From Thermococci archaeon (GTDB lineage Archaea; Hadarchaeota; B88-G9): a DNA stretch of 50,668 nt. The notes below the pieces were generated by a model. That model saw only the letters and a program-made list of their open reading frames with translations. It had not been told where the DNA came from and made no database searches. A program made the position numbers and the translations under genes. The stretch is taken from contig QMUK01000002.1 of NCBI GenBank assembly GCA_003660555.1, positions 1 through 50,668 of the forward strand, in the 5' to 3' direction. Position 1 is the stretch's first letter, and every line of letters starts with the position of its first letter. This document shows, piece by piece, positions 17,078-28,126 of the stretch.

Positions 17078-18100
17078 TCAAACCACCACTAGGTTCTCTC
17101 TTATTAGGTCCTCTCTCAGATTTAGTTCCTTCCCTCTAGCTATTAGTCTGAGATTACTGACTTCGTTTTCCTTTCTCATTAAATAGTTGATTACTGGAAG
17201 TATGGATATTGGTCTATAGTATGCCAGTTTCTCAGCTTTTTTAAGGATGTATCTCTTTAATCCCTGCTCTATTTTAGATAGATCTCTCTTTTCTATTCCT
17301 TCCTTTATGTATTGGAAGAATGGGTAGTTCTTGAGATGTTTGAGAATTTCGTCAAACTCTTCTCTAATGAGCAATTCCATCTCCTTTCTGGGTATAGCTC
17401 CATTCTCTATTAGTCTCCACCTTATTTCCCTAGGAGTGGCACCATCGACCTTCATTCTCAATACTGTCATGATGTTTCTAGCGTCTATCTCGGTGGATAC
17501 CACTTCCCTAACTATTCTGTCTTCCCTGCTTCTTCCAGAAAATCCCGAGGCTAGTCTCTCATAGTAAAGCCTTATTAGTTCTTCTTCCATCTCCACTAAG
17601 CTTTTTCTCTCTGCTACCGCTCTGTAGTCTCTGTGTCTTCCCAATTCGTCTCTGATTTCGGACAAGTTCATTTTTAAGAGCCCGTATATGTCGAACTCCA
17701 TTTCGAGTGGTTCTGCTTCTACGGGAACTAAAGATTTCTCTATCTCTTCAATGGGAAGGCCCCTTCCGACTCCGACTATAATGTTCCTCACGTTGATTAC
17801 CTCGTACTTGGAGGAGTATGCTACTATCTTCCTCCTAGCGTCTCCTGTAGATATTTTAATGAGCTTGTTAATGGTCCTACCGAGATTTAGGTTCAAAGCT
17901 TTCTCCAATAGGTCAATTCCTGAATATTTACCAGCTAATTCATCTATTTCCTTCTTATAGTCAGTTTCACCGATAAATCTTATTATGTCCTTCAATCCCA
18001 TACCCATTAGCCTTCCATATACGTCTCTTTTGAGTAACCTGCCTTTCATTGCCCTTACTCTTGCAACTAAGTACGGATAATTCCCTCTTCTGAATATCAT
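17078..18100 (-). CDS. atpC: A-type ATP synthase subunit C
   Basis: A 340-residue subunit C, the socket joining the central stalk to the membrane c-ring (equal to V-ATPase subunit d). The conserved start NYPYLVARVRAMKGRLL follows ATG 18100; a longer frame to 18214 only overlaps atpE. AGGTGA lies five bases before the ATG. Repeated helical units with SRxxEI-like sequence and a C-terminal YLxRKExEVxNLRLIARGKE signature confirm the family. Confidence 0.93.
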   Translation of the reverse strand: MIFRRGNYPYLVARVRAMKGRLLKRDVYGRLMGMGLKDIIRFIGETDYKKEIDELAGKYSGIDLLEKALNLNLGRTINKLIKISTGDARRKIVAYSSKYEVINVRNIIVGVGRGLPIEEIEKSLVPVEAEPLEMEFDIYGLLKMNLSEIRDELGRHRDYRAVAERKSLVEMEEELIRLYYERLASGFSGRSREDRIVREVVSTEIDARNIMTVLRMKVDGATPREIRWRLIENGAIPRKEMELLIREEFDEILKHLKNYPFFQYIKEGIEKRDLSKIEQGLKRYILKKAEKLAYYRPISILPVINYLMRKENEVSNLRLIARGKELNLREDLIRENLVVV

Positions 18101-18104
18101 ACTT

Positions 18105-18689
18105 TCACCTACTTCTTCGATTGCCGAATAAGCGGTACCTGATCTCAGGTAAATTTCTCTGGAAGAAGTCTTCCAGAAGTAAATCAAGGGTCTTATTGAC
18201 CCTAATAGATCCATCTGAACTCTCTAATATAGCTCCTCCCGATATTTCCTCTGACTCTATTACCTCAAGCCCAGCCTTTCTCAGTTCGATTGCAAGTTCC
18301 CTGTCTCCCTTAGCGACATATGCTCTTTCAAACGATTCGTTTTCTATTTCTTGGAGTATTCCCTTCAGTACTTTGTCTATTTTGACTTGATACTCTGTCA
18401 AAATCGCGTCGAAGAACTTCTTCTTTAGTATCTCTATTATCTCCGTTTCTCTGGTAAGTCTATTCTTTTTCATCTCCAATTCTGCAATGGATTTTTCCAT
18501 TTTCTTTATTCTCTCTAGCTCTTTCTCTGCATCTTCTATTTTCTTCCTTTTCTCTGCATTTACTTCGTTTTCGGCCTCTAGGATTAACTTCTTAGCTTTT
18601 TTCTCGGCCTCAGATATTATCCTATTTACTTCTATTGTAGTTCTCTCTTGGATCTCTCTGATTATCGATTCCAGTCCCATAGGCACCAC
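18105..18689 (-). CDS. atpE: A-type ATP synthase subunit E (peripheral stalk)
   Basis: A 194-residue subunit E. The first half is a charged coiled coil (about 5-85). The globular C-terminal head includes GGAILESSDGSIRVNKTLD, the family signature. It pairs with subunit H to form the stator stalks. GTG 18689 or ATG 18680 may be the start; ATG gives MGLESIIREI, which resembles other archaeal E proteins. The stop lies four bases before the atpC start. Confidence 0.93.
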   Translation of the reverse strand: MVPMGLESIIREIQERTTIEVNRIISEAEKKAKKLILEAENEVNAEKRKKIEDAEKELERIKKMEKSIAELEMKKNRLTRETEIIEILKKKFFDAILTEYQVKIDKVLKGILQEIENESFERAYVAKGDRELAIELRKAGLEVIESEEISGGAILESSDGSIRVNKTLDLLLEDFFQRNLPEIRYRLFGNRRSR

Positions 18690-18693
18690 TGGG

Positions 18694-18921
18694 CTATGGT
18701 AAGAGTCTCATGGCAATTATCAGTCCGAATATGACTATCGTCTCAGGAATTACTGTTAATATTAGTCCTTTAGCGAAAAGTCTTTCTTCTTCAGCCATGG
18801 CTCCTACTGCTGCTGCCCCTATTTCTTTTTCAGCTATTCCTGCTGCTAATCCTGTGAGGCCTATTGCTAGGGCTGCTCCTATTGCCTTGTATCCCTCTAC
18901 CCCCACTTCCAAATATCGCAC
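18694..18921 (-). CDS. atpK: A-type ATP synthase subunit K (rotor c subunit)
   Basis: A 75-residue proteolipid with two membrane helices joined by a polar loop (AEEER). The ion-binding carboxylate is E60 in the second helix (VIPETIVIFG). It is the short single-hairpin form, not the duplicated or triplicated forms seen in some archaea. The sequence contains no glutamine at all, so the Gln ligands known from Na+-binding rotor rings are missing. Start choices are GTG 18921, which abuts a GGAGG, TTG 18912 and GTG 18906. Confidence 0.93.
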   Translation of the reverse strand: MRYLEVGVEGYKAIGAALAIGLTGLAAGIAEKEIGAAAVGAMAEEERLFAKGLILTVIPETIVIFGLIIAMRLLP

Positions 18922-18955
18922 CCTCCGAGTGAGAGGGGGTGGGAGTAAAAAAAGG

Positions 18956-20884
18956 TTATCGTCTAGGAATCGTGTATTTCCTCTCTAAACCGAATGGGGA
19001 GAATCTCCTCCCTCCTCCAAGATAAAACTTAGTAAAGAATTCGACATACTGTAATCTCAGTGAATGTAATCCTGGGCCTATTATTCCAAGAGCTAAATTT
19101 ATACTATGGCCTGACAGGAGTATGAGCCCCCCTAGAATCTCATTCCCAGATAATATCGACCCTATTCCCATTTCATTGAATGAAACTGCTATAACTGCGG
19201 ACGAAATGCCTATGGCCATTAACCTAGTGTAAGATAGTATGTTGCTCAGAATAGACGGTATTTCAACTATTTCTATTCCTAACCCTCCAGATACCAATAA
19301 AAATGAGCCGGAGATTATTAAAAGTACGAACAATTCCATAGAGCCACTTATGCCCTGTGAGCCTGTTACCATTGGAAGTATTAAACCGTAAACGAGTACA
19401 GTCATCCCTGTTAGTATTAGCAGCCATCCTCCTTTTTCGTGAATGGCTTTTCTCAAACCTTCCTCTATTGCTTTGTTTCTGAATCCCATGATCAGTCCTA
19501 GGTAGAGATGGGCAATTCCTATAGTCACAGTTATCAAAAACAACTCCTTTATTCCTTCCTTCCCTAGTCTATGCACTGGCAGGAAACTAGGATAGGGAAG
19601 TATATTCCTCAAGATTTCAAAGCCAAAGAACTCATTATAAACGTAACCGAAGATTATCGTCCAGACAGAGGATACGAGTAATATCTTGGATATCACTCTG
19701 GATGATGAACCAAATCCTAACTTCTCTAAGAACGACTTCAGTATTCCGGAGGAAGTTAAGATCAAGAGTAGCATTCCATATCCAACGTCTCCAAGCATTA
19801 ATCCGTAAAAGAGGGGGAATGTCACAAATATTAGTGAAGAAGGGTCTATTTCGTGGTATCTTGGTACAGAATATGAATTAACAAGTGCCTCAAATGGCTT
19901 AATCAATTGGGGATTTTCGAGTAATGTAGGAGGTTCTGAATTTTCATCCTCTTCTATTTTAGTGAAGAAAATATCTTTTAGTGATGACAGAGAATCTATA
20001 GAGTCAGAGGGGACCCATCCTTCCAGCAAAAAGGTCTCTTTAGTAACTCCAACCCAAAGAGGAGCCTCCTTGACAATACTTTTAGCCTTGAGATACTCCT
20101 CATATGCTAGAATCCTGAATAGATTCTCCTTCAAAATCGACAGAATCTCAGCTTCTAATCTGGATGCATTCTCCTTTATCTCGTGTAATTCCATCTCTAA
20201 TGAGTTTATTATCTCAGAAGGGTGTCCACTTCTATATTTTTTTGTTATTTTGTAGATTTCCTCTAATTCTGAGAATCCAAATCTATCTAGTAGTCTCTCT
20301 ACACTTTTGCTTAATTCCTTTCTGTAAAAGATGGCCAATATATTTTTTCCGTCGTGAAACCCAGTGAATATCTCAAATTCATCACTGTTGAGCTCTGACT
20401 TTAACATTTCTTCGTTTAACTCTGTTTGAGTAACCCCCACTTTGTAATCTATTGTCTCATATTCGTGAAACACATCAAGGCGTATATCCAACGATTCTAG
20501 GATTCTAAGCAAGTTTATCTCTGATTTCTTATCATTTAACGTTGATTTAGTCTTGTCCCTCTCCTCAAGCAATGATTGCAATCTAGAGATTATATTTAGG
20601 ATTTCCTTCTCTTTCTTCTCTATCTCTTCCTCTGTGATTTTGTGAATTGGGTTCAATTCCGAGTAAACTTGTCTTATCTCCTCAGATAGCCTAGATAGAA
20701 CAGATCTAAGACTAATCAATTTCTCTGATATTTCTTCGCTCCCTTCTAACGGTTTTCCTTTTTCTGTCCCTGTGAATTCCTCTAGATGCAATACTCTTAA
20801 CTCTCTGATCGTCTCGAGGACTTCCTCCAGTCTTTCCTTACTTCCTACGAGTAATACCCTCTCCATGCTCTTAGGCCTTAGCAT
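18956..20884 (-). CDS. atpI: A-type ATP synthase subunit I (stator a subunit)
   Basis: A 642-residue subunit with an N-terminal cytosolic half (1 to about 320) containing long coiled coils, and a C-terminal half with seven or eight membrane helices that hold the ion half-channels. The arginine essential for rotation is in ILSYTRLMAIGISSA. VTFPLFYGLMLGDVGYGMLL is another family block. It is the first ATPase gene after secD and anchors the E-H stalks. Confidence 0.95.
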   Translation of the reverse strand: MLRPKSMERVLLVGSKERLEEVLETIRELRVLHLEEFTGTEKGKPLEGSEEISEKLISLRSVLSRLSEEIRQVYSELNPIHKITEEEIEKKEKEILNIISRLQSLLEERDKTKSTLNDKKSEINLLRILESLDIRLDVFHEYETIDYKVGVTQTELNEEMLKSELNSDEFEIFTGFHDGKNILAIFYRKELSKSVERLLDRFGFSELEEIYKITKKYRSGHPSEIINSLEMELHEIKENASRLEAEILSILKENLFRILAYEEYLKAKSIVKEAPLWVGVTKETFLLEGWVPSDSIDSLSSLKDIFFTKIEEDENSEPPTLLENPQLIKPFEALVNSYSVPRYHEIDPSSLIFVTFPLFYGLMLGDVGYGMLLLILTSSGILKSFLEKLGFGSSSRVISKILLVSSVWTIIFGYVYNEFFGFEILRNILPYPSFLPVHRLGKEGIKELFLITVTIGIAHLYLGLIMGFRNKAIEEGLRKAIHEKGGWLLILTGMTVLVYGLILPMVTGSQGISGSMELFVLLIISGSFLLVSGGLGIEIVEIPSILSNILSYTRLMAIGISSAVIAVSFNEMGIGSILSGNEILGGLILLSGHSINLALGIIGPGLHSLRLQYVEFFTKFYLGGGRRFSPFGLERKYTIPRR

Positions 20885-20908
20885 AGCGGGACCCCACTAA
20901 TCCGCAGC

Positions 20909-22371
20909 TCAGAGTTCGCCTTTCTTCATTTTGTTTTCAACCACTATGGTTATTATTCTACCGTATGCCGGTCTAGTCACTAGAACTCCGGCTAGTACTC
21001 CAACGATAGTGGTCAAGGCAAACCCCTTTAGCCTTCCGAATCCAAGCACCAGAAGAGGTGACATGGCTGCTACAGTGGTTAGTGCTGCTCCGAGTATGAC
21101 GAAGAAGGCCCTACTGACTAGAGCAGAAACTCCCCTTGGTATTCTCTTTTCTCTTAATACTTCGTCTGTTATTATTATTTGCTGGTCTACTCCAGTTCCA
21201 ACTGCCGCTACTATTCCAGCTATGGATGGGAGATCCAATTCCCATCTTATCATGGACGCGAATCCCAGTATTATTATCACTTCAGATAGGAGTGTCAATA
21301 TGACTGGGAGACTAATCCAAGTCTTCCTGTAGAAGAAGAAGACTACTAGGGCTATTGCTGCTAGTGCAACTAAACCGGCTATGCCTGCTTTTTTCTTGAA
21401 TCCCTCTCCTAGTCTGGGAGATATATATTCCTCTCTAGCTAGACTTACTTTTACTGGCAAAGCTCCTGATCTGAGTAAGACCTGCATGTTTCTTCCATTT
21501 CTGTATGCTTCTTCTCTATCTTGAGCTGTTCCCTCAACTACAACTTCTCTTTGGGTTCTTCCTTTCAAATCCGCAGATATTCTGAGCCTGTCCTTGAGTT
21601 CGTCGTCAACGTATATCTCTAGGTATCCATCCAGATACTTGGGGTCCGTCTGTAGAAGAGCCATGTTCTTGGTGGCCTCCGCGAATCTCCTAGCTCCTTC
21701 CTCAGATATTGTCAGAGGGACCCTCCACTCCTTATACTCCGGAGGGATCAGCTGAACAGCTTCAACTCTCTGGATATCTTTTCCAGTGAATACTAGTGAA
21801 TTTACCTCGGTCCCATCGACGTTTCTCCCCACTACTTTCGCTTCGAACTTTCCTGTTTTAGTTAGTACGTCTCTTGCCTCTTGGAACTCTCTACCTGCTA
21901 TTTCTATTGATATAAAAAGTGTGTATTCTTTTTCCTTTAGAGGCTTTATGGCAATGTCTTTGACTCCTATCCAATTCGCCCTCTGTTGTAGTGTTGATAT
22001 TATTTGGTCAGATGTAATCGGGAAAACTGCTCCTTTCTTAAACTCAACAATTTCTCCTTTACCTTTGAGAATAGACTCTAGTTCTTCTTTATCGACCAAT
22101 TTCATTATTTCTATTGGAATCAAGTGATCTTCTCTCTTGTAGACATTCACAAATACCCCTGTTTCTTTTTCCAGTAGGTCCTTTAATTCTCCTTCGTCCA
22201 TGTTCGTTTTTATCTTAGCACAGGTACCTTCTACTTTCAGTATCACTGAAGTGCCGCCAACTAGGTCCATTCCGTACTCGAGGCCATGTCTTTCTATGGA
22301 AAGTAAAGAGAGGAAGACTACTAGTAGCAGAAGTATTACTCTGCTATCCCCTAGGATTGCTGAACTAACTC

Positions 22372-22375
<4 letters not shown>
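20909..22375 (-). CDS. secD: Protein-export membrane protein SecD
   Basis: A 488-residue SecD with a first membrane helix, a large extracytoplasmic P1 domain (about 40-315) and five further helices. The conserved DLVGGT motif follows helix 1. The C-terminal part holds the RND-like signatures (PSIAGIVAAVGTGVDQQIIITDE). With SecF it uses the ion gradient to help the Sec channel release exported proteins. ATG 22375 overlaps the secF stop (ATGA) and lies eight bases after GGAGGTG; GTG 22387 is less likely. Confidence 0.95.
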
Positions 22376-24261
<1,886 letters not shown>

Positions 24262-24747
24262 TTGGATAGAGATAAGACGACTACCATGGTCGTGAGTAAG
24301 ATAAGAAATGGGACGGTCATAGACCACATAGAAGCTGGACAAGCCCTAAACGTAGCTAGGATCCTGAAGATATCACCCAAAGATAAAGTGTTGATAGCCA
24401 TGAATGTGTTTAGCGAGAAATACTGTAAAAAAGACATATTAAAAATAGAAGATAGAGAATTAAAGGGAAATGAGGTGGAACTGATAGCATTGATATCTCC
24501 AAGAGCTACCATAAACATAATCAGAGACTATGAGGTAGTTGAGAAGTTCGAAGTGAAGATTCCAAAGAGAATACGAGGATTACTAAGATGTTCTAACCCT
24601 AATTGCATAACAAATTCTGGAGAACCAGTTAATGGATCATTCACAGTAGTAATGGAGCGTCCCCTTAGGCTGAGGTGCGAGTACTGCGAGAGATTCCTCG
24701 ATGAGAGGGAAGTAATAGAACAGTTAACAGGGAGAGAACAGGCGTAA
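24262..24747 (+). CDS. pyrI: Aspartate carbamoyltransferase regulatory subunit
   Basis: A 161-residue PyrI with the N-terminal allosteric domain (nucleotide binding) and a C-terminal zinc domain whose four cysteines are C110, C115, C139 and C142. The start is TTG 24262 directly after the pyrB stop. It binds PyrB through the zinc domain and lets nucleotides tune pyrimidine synthesis. Confidence 0.97.
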   Translation: MDRDKTTTMVVSKIRNGTVIDHIEAGQALNVARILKISPKDKVLIAMNVFSEKYCKKDILKIEDRELKGNEVELIALISPRATINIIRDYEVVEKFEVKIPKRIRGLLRCSNPNCITNSGEPVNGSFTVVMERPLRLRCEYCERFLDEREVIEQLTGREQA

Positions 24748-24764
24748 CATCCTAAAGGGGTTAT

Positions 24765-24881
24765 CTACTTCGCTCTTTCCCTCATCCTCTTTCTCTTTCT
24801 CTTGAGTCTCCTCATTCTCTTTTTAATCCACTTCCACCTCATCCTACCCTTCTTCTTCCACTTCCTAGGTCTTTTCCCCAT
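24765..24881 (-). CDS. rpl41e: Ribosomal protein eL41 (38 residues)
   Basis: A tiny gene missed by length-filtered ORF calling. It encodes 38 residues, and its last 25 ([20 protein letters not shown] in the core) match eukaryotic eL41, a single basic helix at the interface of the ribosomal subunits. The start at ATG 24881 adds [12 protein letters not shown], an N-terminal extension I recall from Thermococcales eL41. The composition is almost entirely Arg, Lys, Trp and Met. A TATA box lies at 24910-24922. It is convergent with pyrI, 17 bases from its stop. Confidence 0.85.
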   Translation of the reverse strand: MGKRPRKWKKKGRMRWKWIKKRMRRLKRKRKRMRERAK

Positions 24882-24909
24882 GAACCAACCCGGAGCGGAT
24901 ATCCACGGA

Positions 24910-24922
24910 GTTATTATAAACC
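24910..24922 (-). promoter_or_regulatory. TATA box of the eL41 gene
   Basis: On the minus strand the sequence reads GGTTTATAATAAC. It would start RNA near 24890, about 9 bases before the eL41 ATG. Confidence 0.6.
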
Positions 24923-24972
24923 TTATCCATTATGCTCTCTGAGAGTAATGAAACGAATTCAGGGAGATATAC

Positions 24973-25233
24973 TCATCTAGAGGTAAAAGAGACTTCATCC
25001 CCTTCCTCTAGTTTTTCAGAAAGATCTTCTATATCCTCCTCATTTAGAGCAATTCTAACCAACCTCTTGATTTTTCCCTTATCTATTACTTCTCTCTCGA
25101 ATTCTTCTCCATAGATGTCTGAGAGATAAGTTATTAATTCCATGACACTAGATCCCTCGGGAACTTCAACGTTTATTTCCTTTGCCCTAGTTAGTTTTCT
25201 GAGGGATCCATAGAATTTCACTTTGACCTGCAA
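24973..25233 (-). CDS. MoaD/ThiS-like beta-grasp protein without C-terminal Gly-Gly
   Basis: An 86-residue ubiquitin-like protein. It has the MoaD pattern: MQVKVKFYGSLRKLT, VEVPEGSSVMELI, IALNEEDI and LEEGDEVSF. Sulfur carriers and archaeal SAMPs end in Gly-Gly, which is adenylated; this protein stops at EVSFTSR. Reading on in the other frames gives no Gly-Gly either. It could be a relative with a non-carrier role, or could have lost its tail. No MoeB/ThiF-type activating enzyme or molybdopterin gene lies nearby. Confidence 0.8.
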   Translation of the reverse strand: MQVKVKFYGSLRKLTRAKEINVEVPEGSSVMELITYLSDIYGEEFEREVIDKGKIKRLVRIALNEEDIEDLSEKLEEGDEVSFTSR

Positions 25234-25298
25234 TACTCCCCACCTTCAGTATTGTTCAATGGAAGGGAAAAGAAAAAATGGGGTTAAAAAAGTTGGGG

Positions 25299-27956
25299 TC
25301 AGAACGTCCCTCTGGGTTTCATTACGTCTATTATCTCCCTCTCCACTTCTGGAGGTATAGAGCCTGTGAAGAATATCCACCTTATCTTGAACTTGTATTT
25401 CCCTAGGAACTCACCTACCCCCTCTGGAAGTTCTCTGTCTTTTACTAGTAGGACTACTCCGTCCTTAAGAGCAGCTACTTGTGCCCCATTAAATGCTCCA
25501 GGATCTTCTCCGTTTATGAGTGCCACTGATCTCATGTGAAGTCTCTCCTTCAGCCTATTAGCCACTAGTACTGAGGTCTCGTACTTGTCCTTCCCCGCTA
25601 TGGTGTCAGAGTATATTCCCATTAGGAGTAGGTCTTCCGACACATTGGCTCCTATCACTACAGTCTCCTTGACTCCTAGATTCTCCAAAGCCTCCCTAGT
25701 GTATTCTGGTATCTCATCTCCGTTGGTGAATAGGAGCGGAGCACCAAGAGAGTGGGCATAGGGTACTGCTACTAATGTAAGAGAGACATCTCCTTCAAAG
25801 GGTGCTGGAGCTATCACTGCCTTGTCGGAAATACCCCAAAGATTCTCTGCTATTAATTTAGCTGTCTCGAACCTGTCTTTCCCTCCTATTCTCTCTACTT
25901 GGAATCCCATTGCCTTAAGCTCCATTTCGACTTCAGGAGAGACTGCCTCTGGTCCTCCAACTATTAAGGCTCTCCTAACAGGTAGACTGATTAAGAAGTC
26001 TCTGGATTCTTTAGGTATTTCGTCTGGGCTTACTAGTACTATTGGATCTCCAGTTTTAGATGCGTATGCAGATATAGCTGCTGAATCTACTGCTAGATCG
26101 TTCCTAGCTATTATCACTTTCTCCGGAGGAGAAGTGACCCACTTCTTCTCTATCAACCATTGGTTTAGTCCTTTAGATGCCTCCGTCTTAGAGAAAACGT
26201 GTTGGTTAACGTACCACTTCGGTATAGTCACTGCTATTCTCTCTCCAGAGACCTCCTTATACACCGAAATTTCCCATGGATACTTTCCACAATCAATGGA
26301 TACTATCCATCTCCATATTGCCACTCCAGGGAATTGTCTGTCAAATGGTGCTTCTGTCTCGAGGTATACTTGCCATCTGTTGTGTCTTGGATCGAAATTG
26401 GCTGCAACCAATTCTAATCTCCTAGTTGTGTACTCCTGGAAGTCTCTGTTTCTTCTAACTTCTAACTTTGCTAAGGAAACCGCAACAGATTTATCAGGAC
26501 AGGTCCAGACTCCTAAGTCTGGATAATCGTCATTCCCCACTGTGGAGTAATCTAGAGGTGTTTCTAATCCAAGTGACTGGAATCCAGCCCAACAGTCGTG
26601 GTCTTGGAAGATAGAATAGGACAATCTAGTCGTTCCGATAGCAATCTCTAGCATTGGAGCACCTGGTGATATATCTCCTACTTCTATACTACTTGGACCT
26701 CCCTCTCTTCCAGAAGTCCCGAACTCATAGGATTGGATTTCATTTCCGCCTTCGTCTAGCCAAATGACTACTGAATTGGTTAAGTCCATGACTAGGGGTG
26801 GAAGGGATTTTGAAGCAACAGTTCCTAGGGCTAGTACTAATTCGTCTCTTCCGTCTAAGTCGTGGTCTATGGGCTTCAATATGCTCCATAATAGAGGATC
26901 TGTCCAAGTAGGTGGTATTGCGAAGGAGTACTCCCAGACTTCAGACAAGCTGTTCCCTGATAATTCGAGAGTATACACCCTCACCTCGGCCTCGGTTGAA
27001 TGAACAGAGACTACTACTATCTCGCCCATTTTATCTCCATCTATATCTGCGACTTTCACTGAAAGTCCTAAACCGCCACTGTCCCAAGAGGCTACTTGAT
27101 CCAAGTCTGAGTTCAGTACTTGTAGTGTCGGGCTTCCCCACGTGGAAACTAGTACCTCATCGGTTCCATCTCCGTTCAAGTCTCCGCAATCAAATCCACC
27201 TGGAAAAGCACCTAGTGCTAAGTCCTCAAGTATGGATCCAGAAATCGGGTCTATCTTAAGTATGTGAGTTTGTCCACTTGAATCTAATCCCGAAACTACC
27301 AAGTACTTACTATTATCATCTCTCATGAACTTAATCCCGTAATTGTCTAGTGGGAGGAATTCATATCCTGTGACTTGCCATACTCTCTGTAGCCCGTTGC
27401 TTCTGACCTCAAATAGCTCTAGTGCATCTCCTGCAGTACTACCTAGCCCAGAGGTAGCTATGTCCATTAGTCCTCTCATTAGGAATATCTCGTCAGTCTC
27501 ATCGTTGTCTATGTCTTCTAGCGTTACCCAATGCGACGGGGGCACGGCGATGCCACCAACTACATCGAAATTCGGATTCGTGTCCAGCTGATAAGGTTCG
27601 CTTATGACGTCCATACTGTTTTCCCTGATTATCCAGAGATAAGGAGGAGCTGATCCAGGTTGATTTAATATCCCCTCCACTACTGCCTCCACTAGACCGT
27701 CCCCATCTACGTCTCCCAGATCTACGCTCGTGGGGTAGTAATTGTCTCCCATCTCGTACACTATGGTATTTATGCCGTTGTACCAGACGACTTTCCCTCC
27801 GGGTGTAGGTGATGTTATGGGACAATTCGCATCTAAGAAAACGACCACTCTCTCTCCTGGGGTCCAATCTGCTTTAGCTTCATTTATTGGGAAAAAGGGC
27901 ACTAATACGATAAACACTGTCAATAGGACTGTGGGCTCGGTCAGTTTCTTGGGCAT
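25299..27956 (-). CDS. Large secreted FG-GAP/VCBS protein with three CWB2 repeats
   Basis: An 885-residue secreted protein. A signal peptide (about 1-29, ending NEAKA) is followed by at least five calcium-binding FG-GAP motifs (DVDGDGLVEA, DIDNDETDEI, DLNGDGTDEV, DIDGDKMGEI, DHDLDGRDEL) that should form a beta-propeller over about 50-450. A middle domain (about 480-600) is unassigned. Three CWB2 repeats fill about 610-880, two with GGKDRFET or AGKDKYET. There is no membrane anchor, so attachment to the cell surface may rest on the CWB2 repeats. ATG 27956 has SD GGAGGTG; a longer frame to 27974 adds only the SD region. Confidence 0.85.
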   Translation of the reverse strand: MPKKLTEPTVLLTVFIVLVPFFPINEAKADWTPGERVVVFLDANCPITSPTPGGKVVWYNGINTIVYEMGDNYYPTSVDLGDVDGDGLVEAVVEGILNQPGSAPPYLWIIRENSMDVISEPYQLDTNPNFDVVGGIAVPPSHWVTLEDIDNDETDEIFLMRGLMDIATSGLGSTAGDALELFEVRSNGLQRVWQVTGYEFLPLDNYGIKFMRDDNSKYLVVSGLDSSGQTHILKIDPISGSILEDLALGAFPGGFDCGDLNGDGTDEVLVSTWGSPTLQVLNSDLDQVASWDSGGLGLSVKVADIDGDKMGEIVVVSVHSTEAEVRVYTLELSGNSLSEVWEYSFAIPPTWTDPLLWSILKPIDHDLDGRDELVLALGTVASKSLPPLVMDLTNSVVIWLDEGGNEIQSYEFGTSGREGGPSSIEVGDISPGAPMLEIAIGTTRLSYSIFQDHDCWAGFQSLGLETPLDYSTVGNDDYPDLGVWTCPDKSVAVSLAKLEVRRNRDFQEYTTRRLELVAANFDPRHNRWQVYLETEAPFDRQFPGVAIWRWIVSIDCGKYPWEISVYKEVSGERIAVTIPKWYVNQHVFSKTEASKGLNQWLIEKKWVTSPPEKVIIARNDLAVDSAAISAYASKTGDPIVLVSPDEIPKESRDFLISLPVRRALIVGGPEAVSPEVEMELKAMGFQVERIGGKDRFETAKLIAENLWGISDKAVIAPAPFEGDVSLTLVAVPYAHSLGAPLLFTNGDEIPEYTREALENLGVKETVVIGANVSEDLLLMGIYSDTIAGKDKYETSVLVANRLKERLHMRSVALINGEDPGAFNGAQVAALKDGVVLLVKDRELPEGVGEFLGKYKFKIRWIFFTGSIPPEVEREIIDVMKPRGTF

Positions 27957-28006
27957 AGCCCCACCTCCTACCACGCCGACTTTTGCTACTACATACGTAA
28001 TACACT

Positions 28007-28017
28007 GGTATTTAAAG
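28007..28017 (-). promoter_or_regulatory. TATA box of the FG-GAP/CWB2 gene
   Basis: CTTTAAATACC on the minus strand predicts an RNA start near 27986 and a 30-base leader containing the SD. The inverted pair GTAATAC (27997-28003) and GTATTAC (28031-28037) flanks it and may be an operator. Confidence 0.5.
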
Positions 28018-28073
28018 TTAGTGGTCTCACGTATTACTTGGATCTAGAGGTCCTAGAGAGTGAGGAGAGGAAA

Positions 28074-28083
28074 GTTATATAAC
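28074..28083 (+). promoter_or_regulatory. TATA box of the coiled-coil gene
   Basis: GTTATATAAC is a palindromic TATA box. The RNA would start near 28104, giving a leader of about 23 bases with SD GGAGG seven bases before the ATG. Confidence 0.65.
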
Positions 28084-28126
28084 CTCAGTCAGACTTTACA
28101 ATACTTGAACACCCGGAGGGAAGGGA

